Origin: Nematostella vectensis
Lineage: Eukaryota > Cnidaria > Anthozoa > Actiniaria > Edwardsiidae
NCBI RefSeq assembly: GCF_932526225.1
Contig: NC_064039.1
Span: 9,442,139-9,506,138 of the forward strand
Length of the DNA stretch: 64,000 nt
Reading direction: 5' to 3'
Shown here: positions 10,865 through 22,524 of the stretch, in pieces
How the letters are laid out: each line of letters starts with the position of its first letter
Position numbering within the stretch: position 1 is the first letter of the stretch
Program-made: the position numbers and the translations under genes
Notes under the pieces: model-generated
Seen by the model: only the letters and a program-made list of their open reading frames with translations
The model's database searches: none
Told to the model about the DNA's origin: nothing

Positions 10865-13800
10865 CTAACCATCACTCCCTGAACTTTCATCGTCACTGTC
10901 AGAACCCTGTGATAAGAAGCACCTCACACTCCCCCTGTCCTTACCACTGCAGACTCTGCTTAGTCCAATTCCAGCGCTGGCCAAATCCTTACTCATGTCG
11001 ATTGACTTATAATTCCCTTGTGGTGCCTCAGAATTGCTTCTGTGGGTGTAACGGAATGGCAAAAGTGGCATTCGACTACTTGGCAAATCCCTCACTGCAG
11101 ACAAAAACCTATTATTGTTCGTTTGACTAAAATTTCCATTGCACAATGGATTAGTTTCTTGTGTTGAACCATTCTGGTTTCTGTTGTTGAGATGGCATCT
11201 TCTATCCCCATTTCCGTTTTTTCTAGTGAACAAGGCCTCGGGTTTGCCAAAGAGTTGGTCCCTTGACCTGGAAGGTGACCCTACCATTGTATGTAAAGAT
11301 CGTGAATTGTTTCTATCTGTTGTTTTAGAACTGGTACTGCTGTCGCTAGGTGTAACTGGCCTGTTACAAGTTGTTTTAGCAATATCTTTAGCAAGTGCAT
11401 CTGACGCATCAGAGGGTTTTTTTGCCGACTTTTTTCCCTCCCACTCTTTATCAGCCGTCTCAATAATATTGTCCATACTGTCAGTCCATTCCAGTAGCTT
11501 TGCCAGTCTCTTTACACTGCTGACGATATCCCCTTTTAGGACAACATCCTTGGGTCGTCTTCTCCACGGGTGAAGAAAAGGTCCTACGCTCTCCCTGTTG
11601 ATGAGCACTCTTGGGGTTGAGCGACTCACTTCGTTGACTATCCCAGCAAATGGCTCAACCTTCAATTGAAAAATTCCTTTTATCAGGCATTTTATACAAG
11701 GACCTTACTAAAATGATACTTATCCTCATTGCTCTGCTACCCTGGGCACAATCTACCCAGCAGGGACCATATTATGCACTCTCAGCCCTTGCACTCAGGG
11801 TACAATGAACCCTGTGCTGGCAATACTCTCTCATCAGCATCTTCTTTGCTTTTTCCACTGGTTACATGACCAACCTTTCATAGTCCTGTTTTTTAACCAT
11901 GTCCTCAAAGCTCTATTACAAGCAGATGTTTAGCTAGCAGCTAGTAATTAAACCTACTCCTACAATGGTAACACTTGTATCCCCAGTAGTGGATCAGGGT
12001 TAGTGTTAGGGGAATATAAACCTCCTTTTGTGCTGGCTAGGGAACGTTTTATGTGCTAAAAATTGTCACAGATTTTTTTTCCCTTAATGCATGTCCCTTT
12101 CCATCCCTTAGCTCTCTATTGGTGCTCAGAAAATGAGTTGGAGTTCCTAGGAGGGCGTGGCAAAATACAACATTTTCTTGGGGAAGAATTCCCTAAAGTA
12201 CTCTAACTGGAGTGCATTTTTTCGTTATATAGGTTAGACTCCCTCTCAGCAACAAGCTACATCTGCCCTTGTCCCCCCCCCCTCATCTCTGTTTTGACAA
12301 GTCTTACCCTCTTAACTGACTTAAGGTTTTGGTAAAGGTAAACGACGTGGCCGTGGAAAAAAATACTGTTGCGCCACAATTTTTACTAAATGTACAAACT
12401 ATATATCAAAAGATAAAAGATTGAATTATCTCCTTCAAGTTTTATTTTTGCAATAGCTAATTTGAGTTTTGAGGCCTCAAACTCAAAAGTATGGAGTTTA
12501 CTCTAGAGCGTAATGTGCCTTCGCATTATTGCGCATGCACTTGCATCTCAATGACAGACAGATACCAAAGTGTGTGAGGACTTTTTGTTATTTGACACTG
12601 TCAACAAAATATCACGAATCAAAGTTGGAGTTCTCATTTATGGCGAAATTTGGACATGAGAAGTGCTATAAAAGCGAACTTTAGTCAAAAATCGAAAATT
12701 CCTTACAGACTTTATGACATGGCATAATTATCTATCAGATCCCGAAAATTTCTTCTTTCATTGCCATAACGCCCTGAGACGCCTGTAAAATATAGGCCCA
12801 ACTCCAAAACGTCAAAAATGCAAACTAAACATCACCAGACCCGGATACTCATAGATTCATCCAAGGCATAGACCACCTTCAAAAGCGCATCTAAGCAATG
12901 TAATAGAATTGACTCTTTTGTCAAAATATTAACCTTAATTTCTGACGAATTCGTAAACAAATGTTTAAACTTAGAAACATTTCTTACCAAAAAAGACACA
13001 AAATTCCGAACTACAAATAGAGACAAGCAAACACAGATCAAGTCACCAATAGATACCTTTATTGCACTCCGTCAGGTCCCATTTTACAGCAATCAGTCAC
13101 AATAATCAATGCTAGAACCTCCATTAGAAGCGAGTTACCGTGTTAAGCCTATTTTGCATGCCTGCACTGCATCATGGGAGTCTTGGAAACACCTTGACAG
13201 ACAGGCGGGCAATCTCCCCCCCCAGAATCATAACAGTTTTTTTATAAGTCTCTTTGCCCTGAAGCCAAACAAAACATTTCCAGGTCCAAGGAACCCAGAA
13301 TAAGCCTGAAAACAATTTTTGAATAAGGTTGGGTAGCAAAGATGGCCCACATTGGAGAGTTCGAGGCCATTCACCAGAAAATTCCTTTCTCACTTGGTGA
13401 AGCCCAGACAAGGAATTATTCCATTGAATCAACCTCAGCATGCAAACATCCATAAGTACAGCACTAATTATGCCCAAAAAGAATTCATGATGTCCTAAGG
13501 CACTCTCCAGATGTGAAAAAGCTGTAATTTTTAAGCAAATTACAAGCAAAACTGTTATAAGCAACAGGCTGTAGCAGTGCCATCACTAGACAGAAAAGAC
13601 ACCGCAGTGCATTGTTGGAAACTTCAAGGCATACTGTCTTGGGTCAGCAGTAGCTTAGCTTAACTGGTAGTGTTGGACTTGAAATAGGGGGGAGGTTTCT
13701 GTTTTCAGTCTGTTTTTCTTACAATGTTGCTCATAAGTACCCAGAAGTGAAAGGGTTAAAACCCGTCACAAGGTTACCCCAGACAAGCTTGAGTTCTTGC

Positions 13801-16223
13801 CTCAAGATAATAAGCTAGAAAAGTCAAAGATTTGGCGTGAATTCACGGTCAACAGGTCACGGGAAACAGCAAAGGCCCATTTTAGCCGTCTTAGAATGCG
13901 ATTTATGGAAAAAATTATTTGCAAAAATAAAGTTTAAGAACTATTGAATACATGTTTTGCAAAAACCACAAAAACAAACAGTGGTGTCAAATTTACCTTT
14001 ACCAAGACCTTGAGACGTCCCCAATCTATTATCTAATTATTCATTATCATCATTATTCAATATTATCATTACCTCCAAGGACGTCCCCATGACTAAAAGG
14101 AGATCACATTTACGGAAATCAATTTCGAACGAGTAGAATCGTTTGGGTAAATCTTCCCCAAAGAAAACCACGTCTGGCTTGATAACACCCTGGGATGAAA
14201 GAGCAAATTATTACAGCAGACATTGCTGGGCTTTATTTATGCAAGTGTGTATGATTGGTTATTCAATTCAGCAAAAACGTCTAGTTCTGTAAAGTACCTT
14301 GCACTTGATAGTTTCACATCTTGGAATGTCACCATTCTCTATAGTTTTCTGAAAATGAATTCAATATAATTACTGAATTGTTCTTTTTGCTAATATGGTT
14401 TTCCTTAATATAATTGTAAAGAAGATAATTTATGACAGTTTCCCAAAAGTCAATCATGACATCCATGCTTTTATGGTTGATCCTCAAAGCATTGGTACAA
14501 ATACTATTATTTATCTCAAAAGGAATAGCCCCAGGAGAAGTGCTCTGGAGAGAAGACACTTAATAAATGTGAAAGCCACATAATTTCAGTCAGCCATGCA
14601 GTGTTCTTTTTTCATATGGACATGCCCCTGCTAAAAAAACCTTTTTAGCTCTGTGCTACAGTATATGGTAAAGCTATACACAGTGGACGTTTCCACAAGC
14701 AAATAATACCCACCCTTATCTGTTCTCCATCATAACTATGGTGACAACTGATACAAGAAGCTGTTGAGAATGTCCCATGTGCTTCCACTAGTTTTTCTGC
14801 AGGAAGGCCAGCCACTAAAAAACAACAAAATCAAGACAAAGAAATGAATGACAATGACCAAAAATAGAATACAATAAGAACCAAGACAAACATATTGCTT
14901 GATAATTGAATGCTAAATTGATTTATTTCTTCTTTTATGAATCTTAATACATTTCTTTTATATTAAAATATTCTGGTTAGCTTTCATGTTTCCAATTTAT
15001 GTTTTTGCATATTTGAGACTTTGAACTCATGTAAATTAAAGAGGTCAAGTCTATCAAATGATCTCTTTCAATATATGTACTAGTAGTCTCCTCAGTGGCA
15101 GATCAAGGAGGGGGGGTGCAAGCAAGGATTTAAAAAAGGGGTCTGATTCATTATTCCTTCATGTATTTCCTTAAAATTTCTTTACTCTTTATAGGAAATC
15201 TCCAAAATTAGGCCCACCCCGAGATTCCCCATGCTCAATACAGCATGCGGATGACACTCTCTGGGAAAACTTACATCTCTCAAGCCCATCGATATTCTGG
15301 GTGTACATCCTCAGCAGAAAACCTTTGTCATGAAGTAGTTTTACAAAGTAGTGGACATAGTTTGGCTGATAATTGCCAGGATATAGGGTCTTGGCCAGAC
15401 AGAAGAAAGGACGAGGGTCATACCAGAAATACTCAATATCAAATATTGCAGTAGGTTCAGGTATATTGTACTCCTGCAAGTTGTCATAGAGACCAGTCCC
15501 TGGGGTCCTGCAAAAAACACAAGACTCTTTGTTTAAATAAATAAACAAATCAAAAAAAACTAATTTCAAGAGGACATGGTAATGTAATATTTTAGTAAAA
15601 CAAATAAAATATTTCGGTTTTAACAGCAGGAAACATCCAGGCCATTCATACATTTCCGCCATGGTTGCAATAACCATTTGAGAGCATTTGCCAAGTGAAG
15701 TGGCAAAACTTCAAGTTTTATGGAATAGAAAAGAATAATACACTATTTACAGAATACTTGTAGATTGCACTGTATACTTTTAAGCACCTTTCCTAATAAG
15801 GTATGATTTTATGTCACTGTTCAGTACTAACCTAAAATCAGGGATGCCACTTGGTGTGCTGATACCAGCCCCTGCCATAACAATGATATTCTTGCATTTC
15901 TCCTCCCGAATCAAGTAAACAACATCTTCAATTGATGAAACTGGAGTGGTGCTCAACCCCCTAATTCGACCAGACTTAATCTTCCTGGGCAAGGTACTTT
16001 TGGAGCGTGCAGGCGGATGAGGGCTTGGTGTTATGGAAATTTTCCGGAATGATGACACAAGCCCTGCATCTGACTGACTTTTTATTTTCTTCCCTTGTGT
16101 CAAGTTCTTCTTGAGGGACGGTGAAGGAGATTGATTGATACCTGAGACACTTGGGTAACGACGGACTGGGGACTTGGTAGGGGTGGATGGCAATGATCTT
16201 GGAAGTCGCTTGGACGATGCCAT
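10865..16223 (-). CDS. NAD-dependent protein deacetylase, SIRT2/SIRT3 class, with long C-terminal tail
   Basis: Six exons on the minus strand give 562 residues with consistent phases: 15832-16223, 15275-15507, 14714-14814, 14298-14348, 14073-14189 and 10865-11659. The Rossmann/NAD signature [16 protein letters not shown] ends at residue 131, followed by the TQNIDGLER motif near 200. The catalytic His is at 221 in VEAHGTF. Zinc ligands are Cys 229, 232, 253 and 258. A GTSLEVEPF motif spans the exon 5/6 junction. These residues define an active class I sirtuin, removing acyl groups from lysines with NAD. The core ends near 361. The remaining 200 residues are Ser/Asn/Asp-rich, low in complexity and end in an acidic-serine stretch. 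The basic, Ser/Pro-rich N-terminus (about 105 residues) could be a mitochondrial presequence (SIRT3) or a nuclear/cytosolic extension (SIRT2). I cannot decide which. Intron 5 is 2.4 kb. Confidence 0.9.
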
Positions 16224-16938
16224 GACGACTAATTGAAAAACGACATATATTATGCATGATTTTTATATCGTATCGTTTGTTTTATACTTCGTCCATAATT
16301 GATGATAATTTTAAAATAAGCCCTTTTTGGAATTGATAGCTCATATAAATAAAAAAAACGTAATGTAACATTTTATGGTTTCGCAGTAAGCAGCAAACAC
16401 CAAAGACAAGCCAAGATGCTAAACGGAAGTTTTAATAATAATAATAATTTTAACGATAAAAAAATAAGTCCAGCTGTGAGCAGTTCAAGTACGATAGACT
16501 CGGTCATTATACCTAGCGACCCATAAGGAGATAAGTACGCAATAAAGCTAGAAATTATCCTCTTTGTATAAATAGAAACAATTTTCCCCAAACAACTGTC
16601 GAACCTCGTACTTTTGGAACAGATGTAGTTGTTGCCAAGCAATAGTCGGGTTAAATTTAGTAAGAACTCCAGTAAAATTCGCAAGAACATGAAGGCAAAT
16701 TTCTAATGCACAGTTTTATTACCAGGATATGGTTAGTAGTTATAAATAAAATGTAGAAATGATCGTTTGTTTGGTGTTTACCTTGTAAAAGACGCAACGC
16801 TGCCATTCTAGGCCATCATCTCTCAGCAGGGGGGCTGGGTACTAGAGCTTATTACCATAAATTACTTTAGCGTCCAGGCCCCGCGCGCATTCGTTCGGGC
16901 TCTTTGGGCGATAATAAAATGACATCCATTATTTGTGT

Positions 16939-17340
16939 ACCGTAAATGATCTAATAAACGCCCCCTATCAAAAGAACGCCTCCTATCTAATGAACGCCCC
17001 CCAAAGCTAACAACTTTGTAATGAACGCCCCTTTCTAATAAACGCTCCCATCTATTTAACGCCCCCTACCCTCCCTCAGCTCCCAGCTTAAAAACAAACG
17101 AAATAGGAATAAATTTAGATATATTAATATAAATTAAATTTAATTAATCTGAGTTTGGCTTCTACTGGGTGAGACTTGCTTAACGTCAAGAAATGCTTGC
17201 TACGCAGGCTTTATAATTCAACGTGATCATGACTGAGAAAATAATCCCACTCACTTGGGTTTGTTATATTTTCATTTTTCCCTCGGACCATCGAAATTTA
17301 ATAAACGCCCCGGGCATTCATTAGATCGCTTACGGTTTAT
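16939..17340. mobile_element. MITE-like element with AACGCCCC subrepeats
   Basis: The left end reads accgtaaatgatctaataaa and the right end, reverse complemented, reads accgtaagcgatctaatgaa. The block therefore has imperfect inverted termini of about 25 bp. Inside the left half the phrase (t)aatgaacgcccc is repeated at least five times between 16960 and 17065. There is no transposase frame. I infer a non-autonomous DNA transposon about 400 bp long. The target-site duplication was not resolved. Confidence 0.6.
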
Positions 17341-18060
17341 ATGTTTGTGTGTTTTTTACGGGTTTACATATCAGACAAAATTGGAAAAGGAAGCAAATGT
17401 GAGGTTAAGAGATTAACGAAAAGAATAGATAATCTGGGATGTCCGTGATCTAATTTGTTCAATTAAGACTAACGCTGAATCAAAAGCTTCCATACGGCTA
17501 GCTAGGCCGGAAATCTCGGGCCCAGCACCGCTATCTGGTGAACTGTACAATTCAAAGGTGCCTGAGGCAAACACGCGTTAATAAAGAGCTAATAACCAGG
17601 TCACTTTTGAGTGAAAAATGTGGAGATCTATTGGCGCTTTAGGTCGTGCACGTGTGTATGACTGACATGCTCTGAAAGATACAGTGGTCTGTCGTTGAAA
17701 AACGGGGCGGACAAAGCTGTGGGAGAGCCGTACTTTTCCGTGACTCTTAGGCGCAAAAAAAACCACGTTGTGACCTCTGAGTACAAGACTGATGGTTAAC
17801 GCTGAGAAGTAGATAGGATTCGAAAGTATGGGGTTTTGTTTAAAAAAGTTTAATTATTCTTGCTTGGTAATTTTACACTTTACTGATATATGCTGAATGG
17901 GTATCTCTTTCCGTAGCCAGAAATGATCGGATAAGTTTTATACTATTCTGTCAGTTTTAGGTTCCACGCTTTACTTCTAGAATAGCTTCATCCGACGTCC
18001 AGAGAGAAAATAAGTGGAGACGGGATCTTGCGCGTTCGGGTGGTTGATACTAATAACGTA

Positions 18061-18072
18061 TGCGCATGCGCG
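18061..18072. promoter_or_regulatory. Candidate NRF1 site
   Basis: TGCGCATGCGCG matches the palindromic NRF1 consensus YGCGCAYGCGCR exactly. NRF1 sites are usually within a few hundred bases of transcription starts, often of nuclear genes with mitochondrial roles. Here the site is 1.8 kb upstream of the sirtuin start codon, so it would need a distal 5' UTR exon to serve that gene. Chance occurrence is possible. Confidence 0.3.
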
Positions 18073-19123
18073 TGCTCTGGCGAAAACAAGCAAAATCGTA
18101 GTGTTAAATCGTTCGAGAAAAGGTACGAAAGGCTGACTCAGTCGCTGATTTGACTAACTGTACAGCATTTTAATGCCATACTGTACAAAAGATGACAGAC
18201 TTGTTGATAATGAGGAAGTCATAAAGAAAATTTTAGCCTTAAGTTAGGTCTAGTTTTCTTAGCAATCGCCAAAATGTGACAGTTCGCCGGTAAAACGCCG
18301 CCATTTCAAAACAAAAAGGCTGGTTTAACCGCGCGGTACTGGGACTAGTCTTGCGTTTTATTCAGCACTGGTGTCTAGAAGCAGGTGTTCGCTCGCGCGT
18401 TCGGAAGTCCTCGCGTCCCCGATCGGTGATAGACGTACTTTGTACCGTGCAATTTACCGTAGAGAGGTACTCCGGTAGTGTTCGAAAAAAGTTTATCCAC
18501 GAAAGAATTACGACATGATATACTAGAAGAAAATCTATAAGCACTTTCGCCTTACGACTGATCACTTTTCTCCAAGCAATTTCAAATGTAACTCTGTGTA
18601 CCTTTCTAAAACATCAATTCCCTAACCAGTATCTCCGTTTTCCCTATATTCCTAGAAACGGTGTCGCGCAAAATCTTTACTGCATGTTCCCACCTTGAGC
18701 TACACGTGCCCGCTAAATAAGAGTGTTAAAACAGCACCAACAACTAAAGTATGCGTCCAACGTTTATTGGAATAACATTTGTTAGCATTTAACGACATAT
18801 CTCACCACAAATCGTTAGTATATCACAATATTCACATTTTCTACGCCAACAAATTGAGTTTAGTAATTACGTTAACACGTAAATTAAGCGTGTTACTATG
18901 GCGACCATATTGGTTCCCAGTTCCAGATTGAGACTCTCATCCAGAAATGCGTGACGTGTCCTCTTAGGGATGGTCACATGTCCAAGATATCATAGTAACA
19001 TTTGTCCTTGGTAACGCACGGCGCTTGAGTAGTCAAGGAAACCAACATGACCGTCAACTTCTGGTTTCTTCCTCGCTGTAGATCGCTAACTCAGTGAGAC
19101 TGAACAAGGCTCTACTCCAACCT

Positions 19124-22100
19124 TTAGAACTCCTCGTGTCTGTTTAAAGCTTGACCGAACTCTGCTGCGCGACTGCCGACGAATTTCTCAAAGTTGTCCA
19201 TGATCTCGTCCTTTGTCAACATTCCGTCCTGCAAGAACGAGATATTAAAAACCACACTGGCCCGAATTTTTGTTTGTTCGCTTGTTTGTTGGCTTTTTTT
19301 TCGTTTGCTTGCTTGCTTGTTTATTCTGAGCAGATTATACACCCAAGAAACTATCTTTGTTGAGAAAGCTCTCATAACAACATTCAGCCTAGTCACAGGC
19401 GGGGTTTTCACTGGGTTTCCTGTGGTTGGTAGGAGTTGCGACGTCACATAAAACCATCGCTCCTGTGGTTGATCTCGTCCTAGGCCCCAGGCTGCTTCGC
19501 GGTTCATTTCCAATCACAGGAGACCCGGTAAGAGCACTTGGGAATAGGCTGAATAAAGAGAGATACTTGAAATACGAACCTCATTCTTGTCCACTTCGTT
19601 GATAAGATGCTGTGCTTCAGCTCCCACGTGATCATATGCAGGGAACAGATAGTCCTTTAGTTCCCTCTGAAGAAGAACAAAACGAATCATGCTAAAATAA
19701 TCAGTGTTTCCTTAATTCCTCATACTGATAGCCTGTGTCAAAAGTCCTCACATTCCGCACCTTCTCCCATAGAATGCATACCATAGCTTCCAGAATACTT
19801 TGTTTTAACATTCAAGGTAAATCACAGTCTCGAATTTGTCCTTTCCTAGAGGGCAGTCCCTATGCTAGACGCCCGTCATTGTTGGTATCCCTGTGCTCAA
19901 GGGACTTACCTTATCTAGACGCCCGTCCTTGTTGGTATCCCTGTGCTCAAGGGACTTACCCTATCTAGACGCCCGTCCTTGTTGGTATCCCTGTGCTCAA
20001 GGGACTTACCCTATCTAGACGCCCGTCCTTGTTGGTATCCCTGTGCTCAAGGGACTTACCCTATCTAGACGCCCGTCCTTGTTGGTATCCCTGTGCTCAA
20101 GGGACTTACCCTATCTAGACGCCCGTCCTTGTTGGTATCCCTGTGCTCAAGGAACTCTTGTCGACGTCTTGCGATCATTTCCTTTTCCTCTTCCGTTCCT
20201 TTCCTCTCTCTCTGGGGAATCAAGTCCTCTGAAAGCCAAGGATCAAGATTTTTCAGAAAGGAACCTTGAAATAGTATCTGAAAGCTCTTTTGTTACAGAG
20301 GAGAAGTGCACCCACCCCACCCCCACTCCTCCGTAGCCTTACCTAGGAACTCCTCCTGCGAGATATAACCGTCTCTGTTAGTGTCTATATCAAGCATGGA
20401 CTCGTCTAACACCAGATCCTGCATGTAGTCGAATACAGACGGGTGGAAAAGCGCGGGAAACTCTTCCTTTGATAACTTCGTGTCCTTGTTACGGTCCGCG
20501 ACTTCCCATTGCTTTCGGTCCCGCTGGTACCGCTTTTCGTTCGCGTCTTATCAGAATAAAAACAGAAAGAGATTAAGTGTTTCTTGTTTATCATCATTAG
20601 TTAAGAATTGTTAACTAAAGTTTCTCTAGATAGTAGCCCTTATTGTTTGTAAAACATTCCAGTATTTTGTCGTTGGTTAAGGGATGAGAGTCGACTCTGT
20701 CGGTCAAGCTACTGAGACTCGGGGTTAGTATGATTTCTCAAGAAGCGAGAAGAACTCTAAAGTATGAGACTAGAGGAAATTGTTTTCTTGAAGAAACTAT
20801 TAGTACGGTAAACGTAACCGGGATTTTACTCGGGTACACTTGGGCAAACCCAAAATTACAACACACAACATTTCATACATCACTCAACACTTTACACATC
20901 ACACAACACTTCACACATCACACAACACCTCGCACAACACACAGCACTTCGCAAAACACACAACATTTTATACATCACACAACACTTCACACAACACTTT
21001 GCACAACACTTCACACAACACACAACACTTCGCACACCACACAGCACCTCGAAAATCACACAGCACAACACAGCACATCACACAACACTTCACACATCAC
21101 ACAAAACCTCGTACAACACACAACACTTCGCACAACACACAGCACTCCGCACAACACACAACATTTTATACATCACACAACACTTCACACATCACACAAC
21201 ACTTCACACAACACTTCGCACAACACACAGCACTTCGCACAACACACAACATTTTATACATCACACAACACTTCACACAACACATCACACAATATTTTGC
21301 ACATCACACAACATTTCGCACATCACACAACACTTCGCATACACACAGCATCTCGAAAATCACACAACACGACACATCACAACACATCACATCACATGCA
21401 CTTCACACAACACTCTGCACATCACAACAGCAGTTCACACAACACCGCAAGTCAATCACAACTTCTAGACACCACTTGGTCAGTACTCACCTGTTATTGT
21501 CTTTCCAAAGGCGTCCTCTTTGTACAAATCCCAGTCAATTGGAGCATCCGGGTTGAAAGACTTGTTTTCTTTTTTAGCAATCTGCTCCTCTCTTTTCTTG
21601 ATCGCTTTCCACAGTCGATCTCCGTCGTCAAACGCGTAGCGATTGCCGGCATAGTTGATCCATTCCTTCATCTCGGTGTATGTAATTCTACCATCTTGAT
21701 CCTTATCAATCCTGTCCACAATCAATCTGCGAAAAGGAAAATATTTTCAGATGTTTCTAACAAGGAGTCTAACTAACTCTAAAATATTTACGAGCTTTAA
21801 TTCACTAAAAATGCGGCGATGCTATGGCAAAGACGGGGTTTTCCCTTCCTTCACAAAACAATCAGGGAAAACCCGCGGGTGATGTCTGAAAGCAGTCCTA
21901 GATAAAAGACTATTCAAAGGGGATAGCTACTTCTTCTTGAAAATGGTTCCCCTTTAATAAAACCCCCAAACTCGAGATTTACTTTAAATGTGAACACGAG
22001 CAGACTATGCTTGGTTATTTAGCTGATTAGTCGTGTGCTGACATGTATTTCCATCCCCTTACTAGGGCAGTGACACATGTAGCCAAGACCTGCAACAATG

Positions 22101-22352
22101 CTTAATCAACAGACATACAATTTCAATATTAAACCCTTACCCAAGCCTTCGTTTAGACTCCTGAGGTGTCAGAGAGTCGAATTCTTTCTTGTCTTGTCCG
22201 AGAAACGCGTCATGGTCGTATTCAGGATTGTGCACTCCTGTCTTGGAGAAGTGCTCCTTATCCGACACTTTGCCGTCATGAACCCTTCTATCAGGACCGG
22301 CGGACACTAAACCCAGAAAGAGAGCAACTAAACCCAAACGAAAGCCTTGCAT
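19124..22352 (-). CDS. Calumenin/reticulocalbin-family ER EF-hand protein
   Basis: Six minus-strand exons give 313 residues, the family's usual length: 22141-22352, 21491-21726, 20343-20546, 20110-20207, 19580-19666 and 19124-19228. Residues 1-18 are a signal peptide. EF-hand loops are visible as [12 protein letters not shown] from residue 78, [36 protein letters not shown] (split across exons 4 and 5) and [12 protein letters not shown] (split across exons 5 and 6). The protein ends HEEF, a KDEL-type variant close to the HDEF of calumenins, so residence in the ER or secretory lumen is expected. The exon 4 acceptor is ambiguous within a GAGAGA run. I chose the one that preserves phase. The exon 4 donor is repeated in a 50-bp tandem array, and intron 2 contains a long CACAACACTT array. 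A TATA box and an ERSE-like site lie upstream. Confidence 0.92.
19865..20164 (-). repeat. 50-bp tandem array duplicating the exon 4 splice donor, six copies
   Basis: Units begin with ctagacgcccgt at 19865, 19915, 19965, 20015, 20065 and 20115, an exact 50-bp period with only one or two substitutions. Each unit contains, in gene orientation, the coding sequence for an EF-hand loop ([10 protein letters not shown]) followed by the donor GTAAGT. The rightmost copy is the genuine exon 4 end. Reading through its donor meets TAG within the next unit, so only the first donor keeps the protein intact. Confidence 0.95.
20855..21470. repeat. Degenerate CACAACACTTCACA minisatellite
   Basis: About 600 bp are composed of cacaacacttcacacatcac-like units of 10-20 bp with nested higher-order repeats (acattttatacatcacac recurs several times). 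The strand is almost free of G. It lies in intron 2 of the calumenin gene. The long open frames here, reading as His/Thr repeats, are a by-product of composition and not a gene. Confidence 0.95.
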
Positions 22353-22443
22353 AGTCTTAAGTGAGTGAACTTCGCCCAATTCTAGAAAAGCCTACTTAAC
22401 TGCCGTTGACGCTGAATGCCAGCTAGGACGGTTCTCTCCCGGC

Positions 22444-22450
22444 CTTTATA
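22444..22450 (-). promoter_or_regulatory. TATA box of the calumenin gene
   Basis: On the minus strand the site reads TATAAAG, within aaatataaaggccg. It lies about 95 bp upstream of the start codon at 22352, leaving room for a transcription start near 22415 and a short 5' UTR. Confidence 0.55.
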
Positions 22451-22505
22451 TTTGCAGCATTTGCTGATGTGTTGTTTTTTCATTGAGTCACGGAAGGTCT
22501 AGCCA

Positions 22506-22524
22506 TGTGGTGAGCTGTGATTGG
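22506..22524 (-). promoter_or_regulatory. ER stress response element (ERSE)-like site
   Basis: On the minus strand the site reads CCAAT, exactly nine bases, then CCACA. The ERSE consensus is CCAAT-N9-CCACG, so there is one mismatch. It is about 60 bp upstream of the TATA box of a gene for an ER-lumen protein. NF-Y would bind CCAAT and ATF6/XBP1 the second half in the known system. That this element is functional is inference. Confidence 0.5.

Larger units (their letters stand above)
16224..19123. other. Intergenic region upstream of the sirtuin gene
   Basis: This 2.9-kb gap separates the start of the sirtuin gene from the 3' end of the calumenin gene. Both are on the minus strand. It contains the inverted-repeat element at 16939-17340 and an NRF1-type palindrome at 18061. 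No coding region is supported. The sirtuin promoter or untranslated exons may lie here. Confidence 0.5.

Noticed and set aside
11139-11573. Open frame of 144 codons on the plus strand
   Set aside because: It is antisense to the last exon of the sirtuin gene, which has clear family motifs on the other strand.
16373-16690. Leucine-rich minus-strand open frame as a membrane protein gene
   Set aside because: There are no splice sites, conserved motif or context, and it lies in the AT-rich 5' flank of the sirtuin gene.
20730-21776. Long plus-strand open frames of His/Thr-rich protein
   Set aside because: They are read through the CACAACACTT minisatellite in an intron of the calumenin gene. Openness follows from composition, and one frame even runs into antisense of exon 2.
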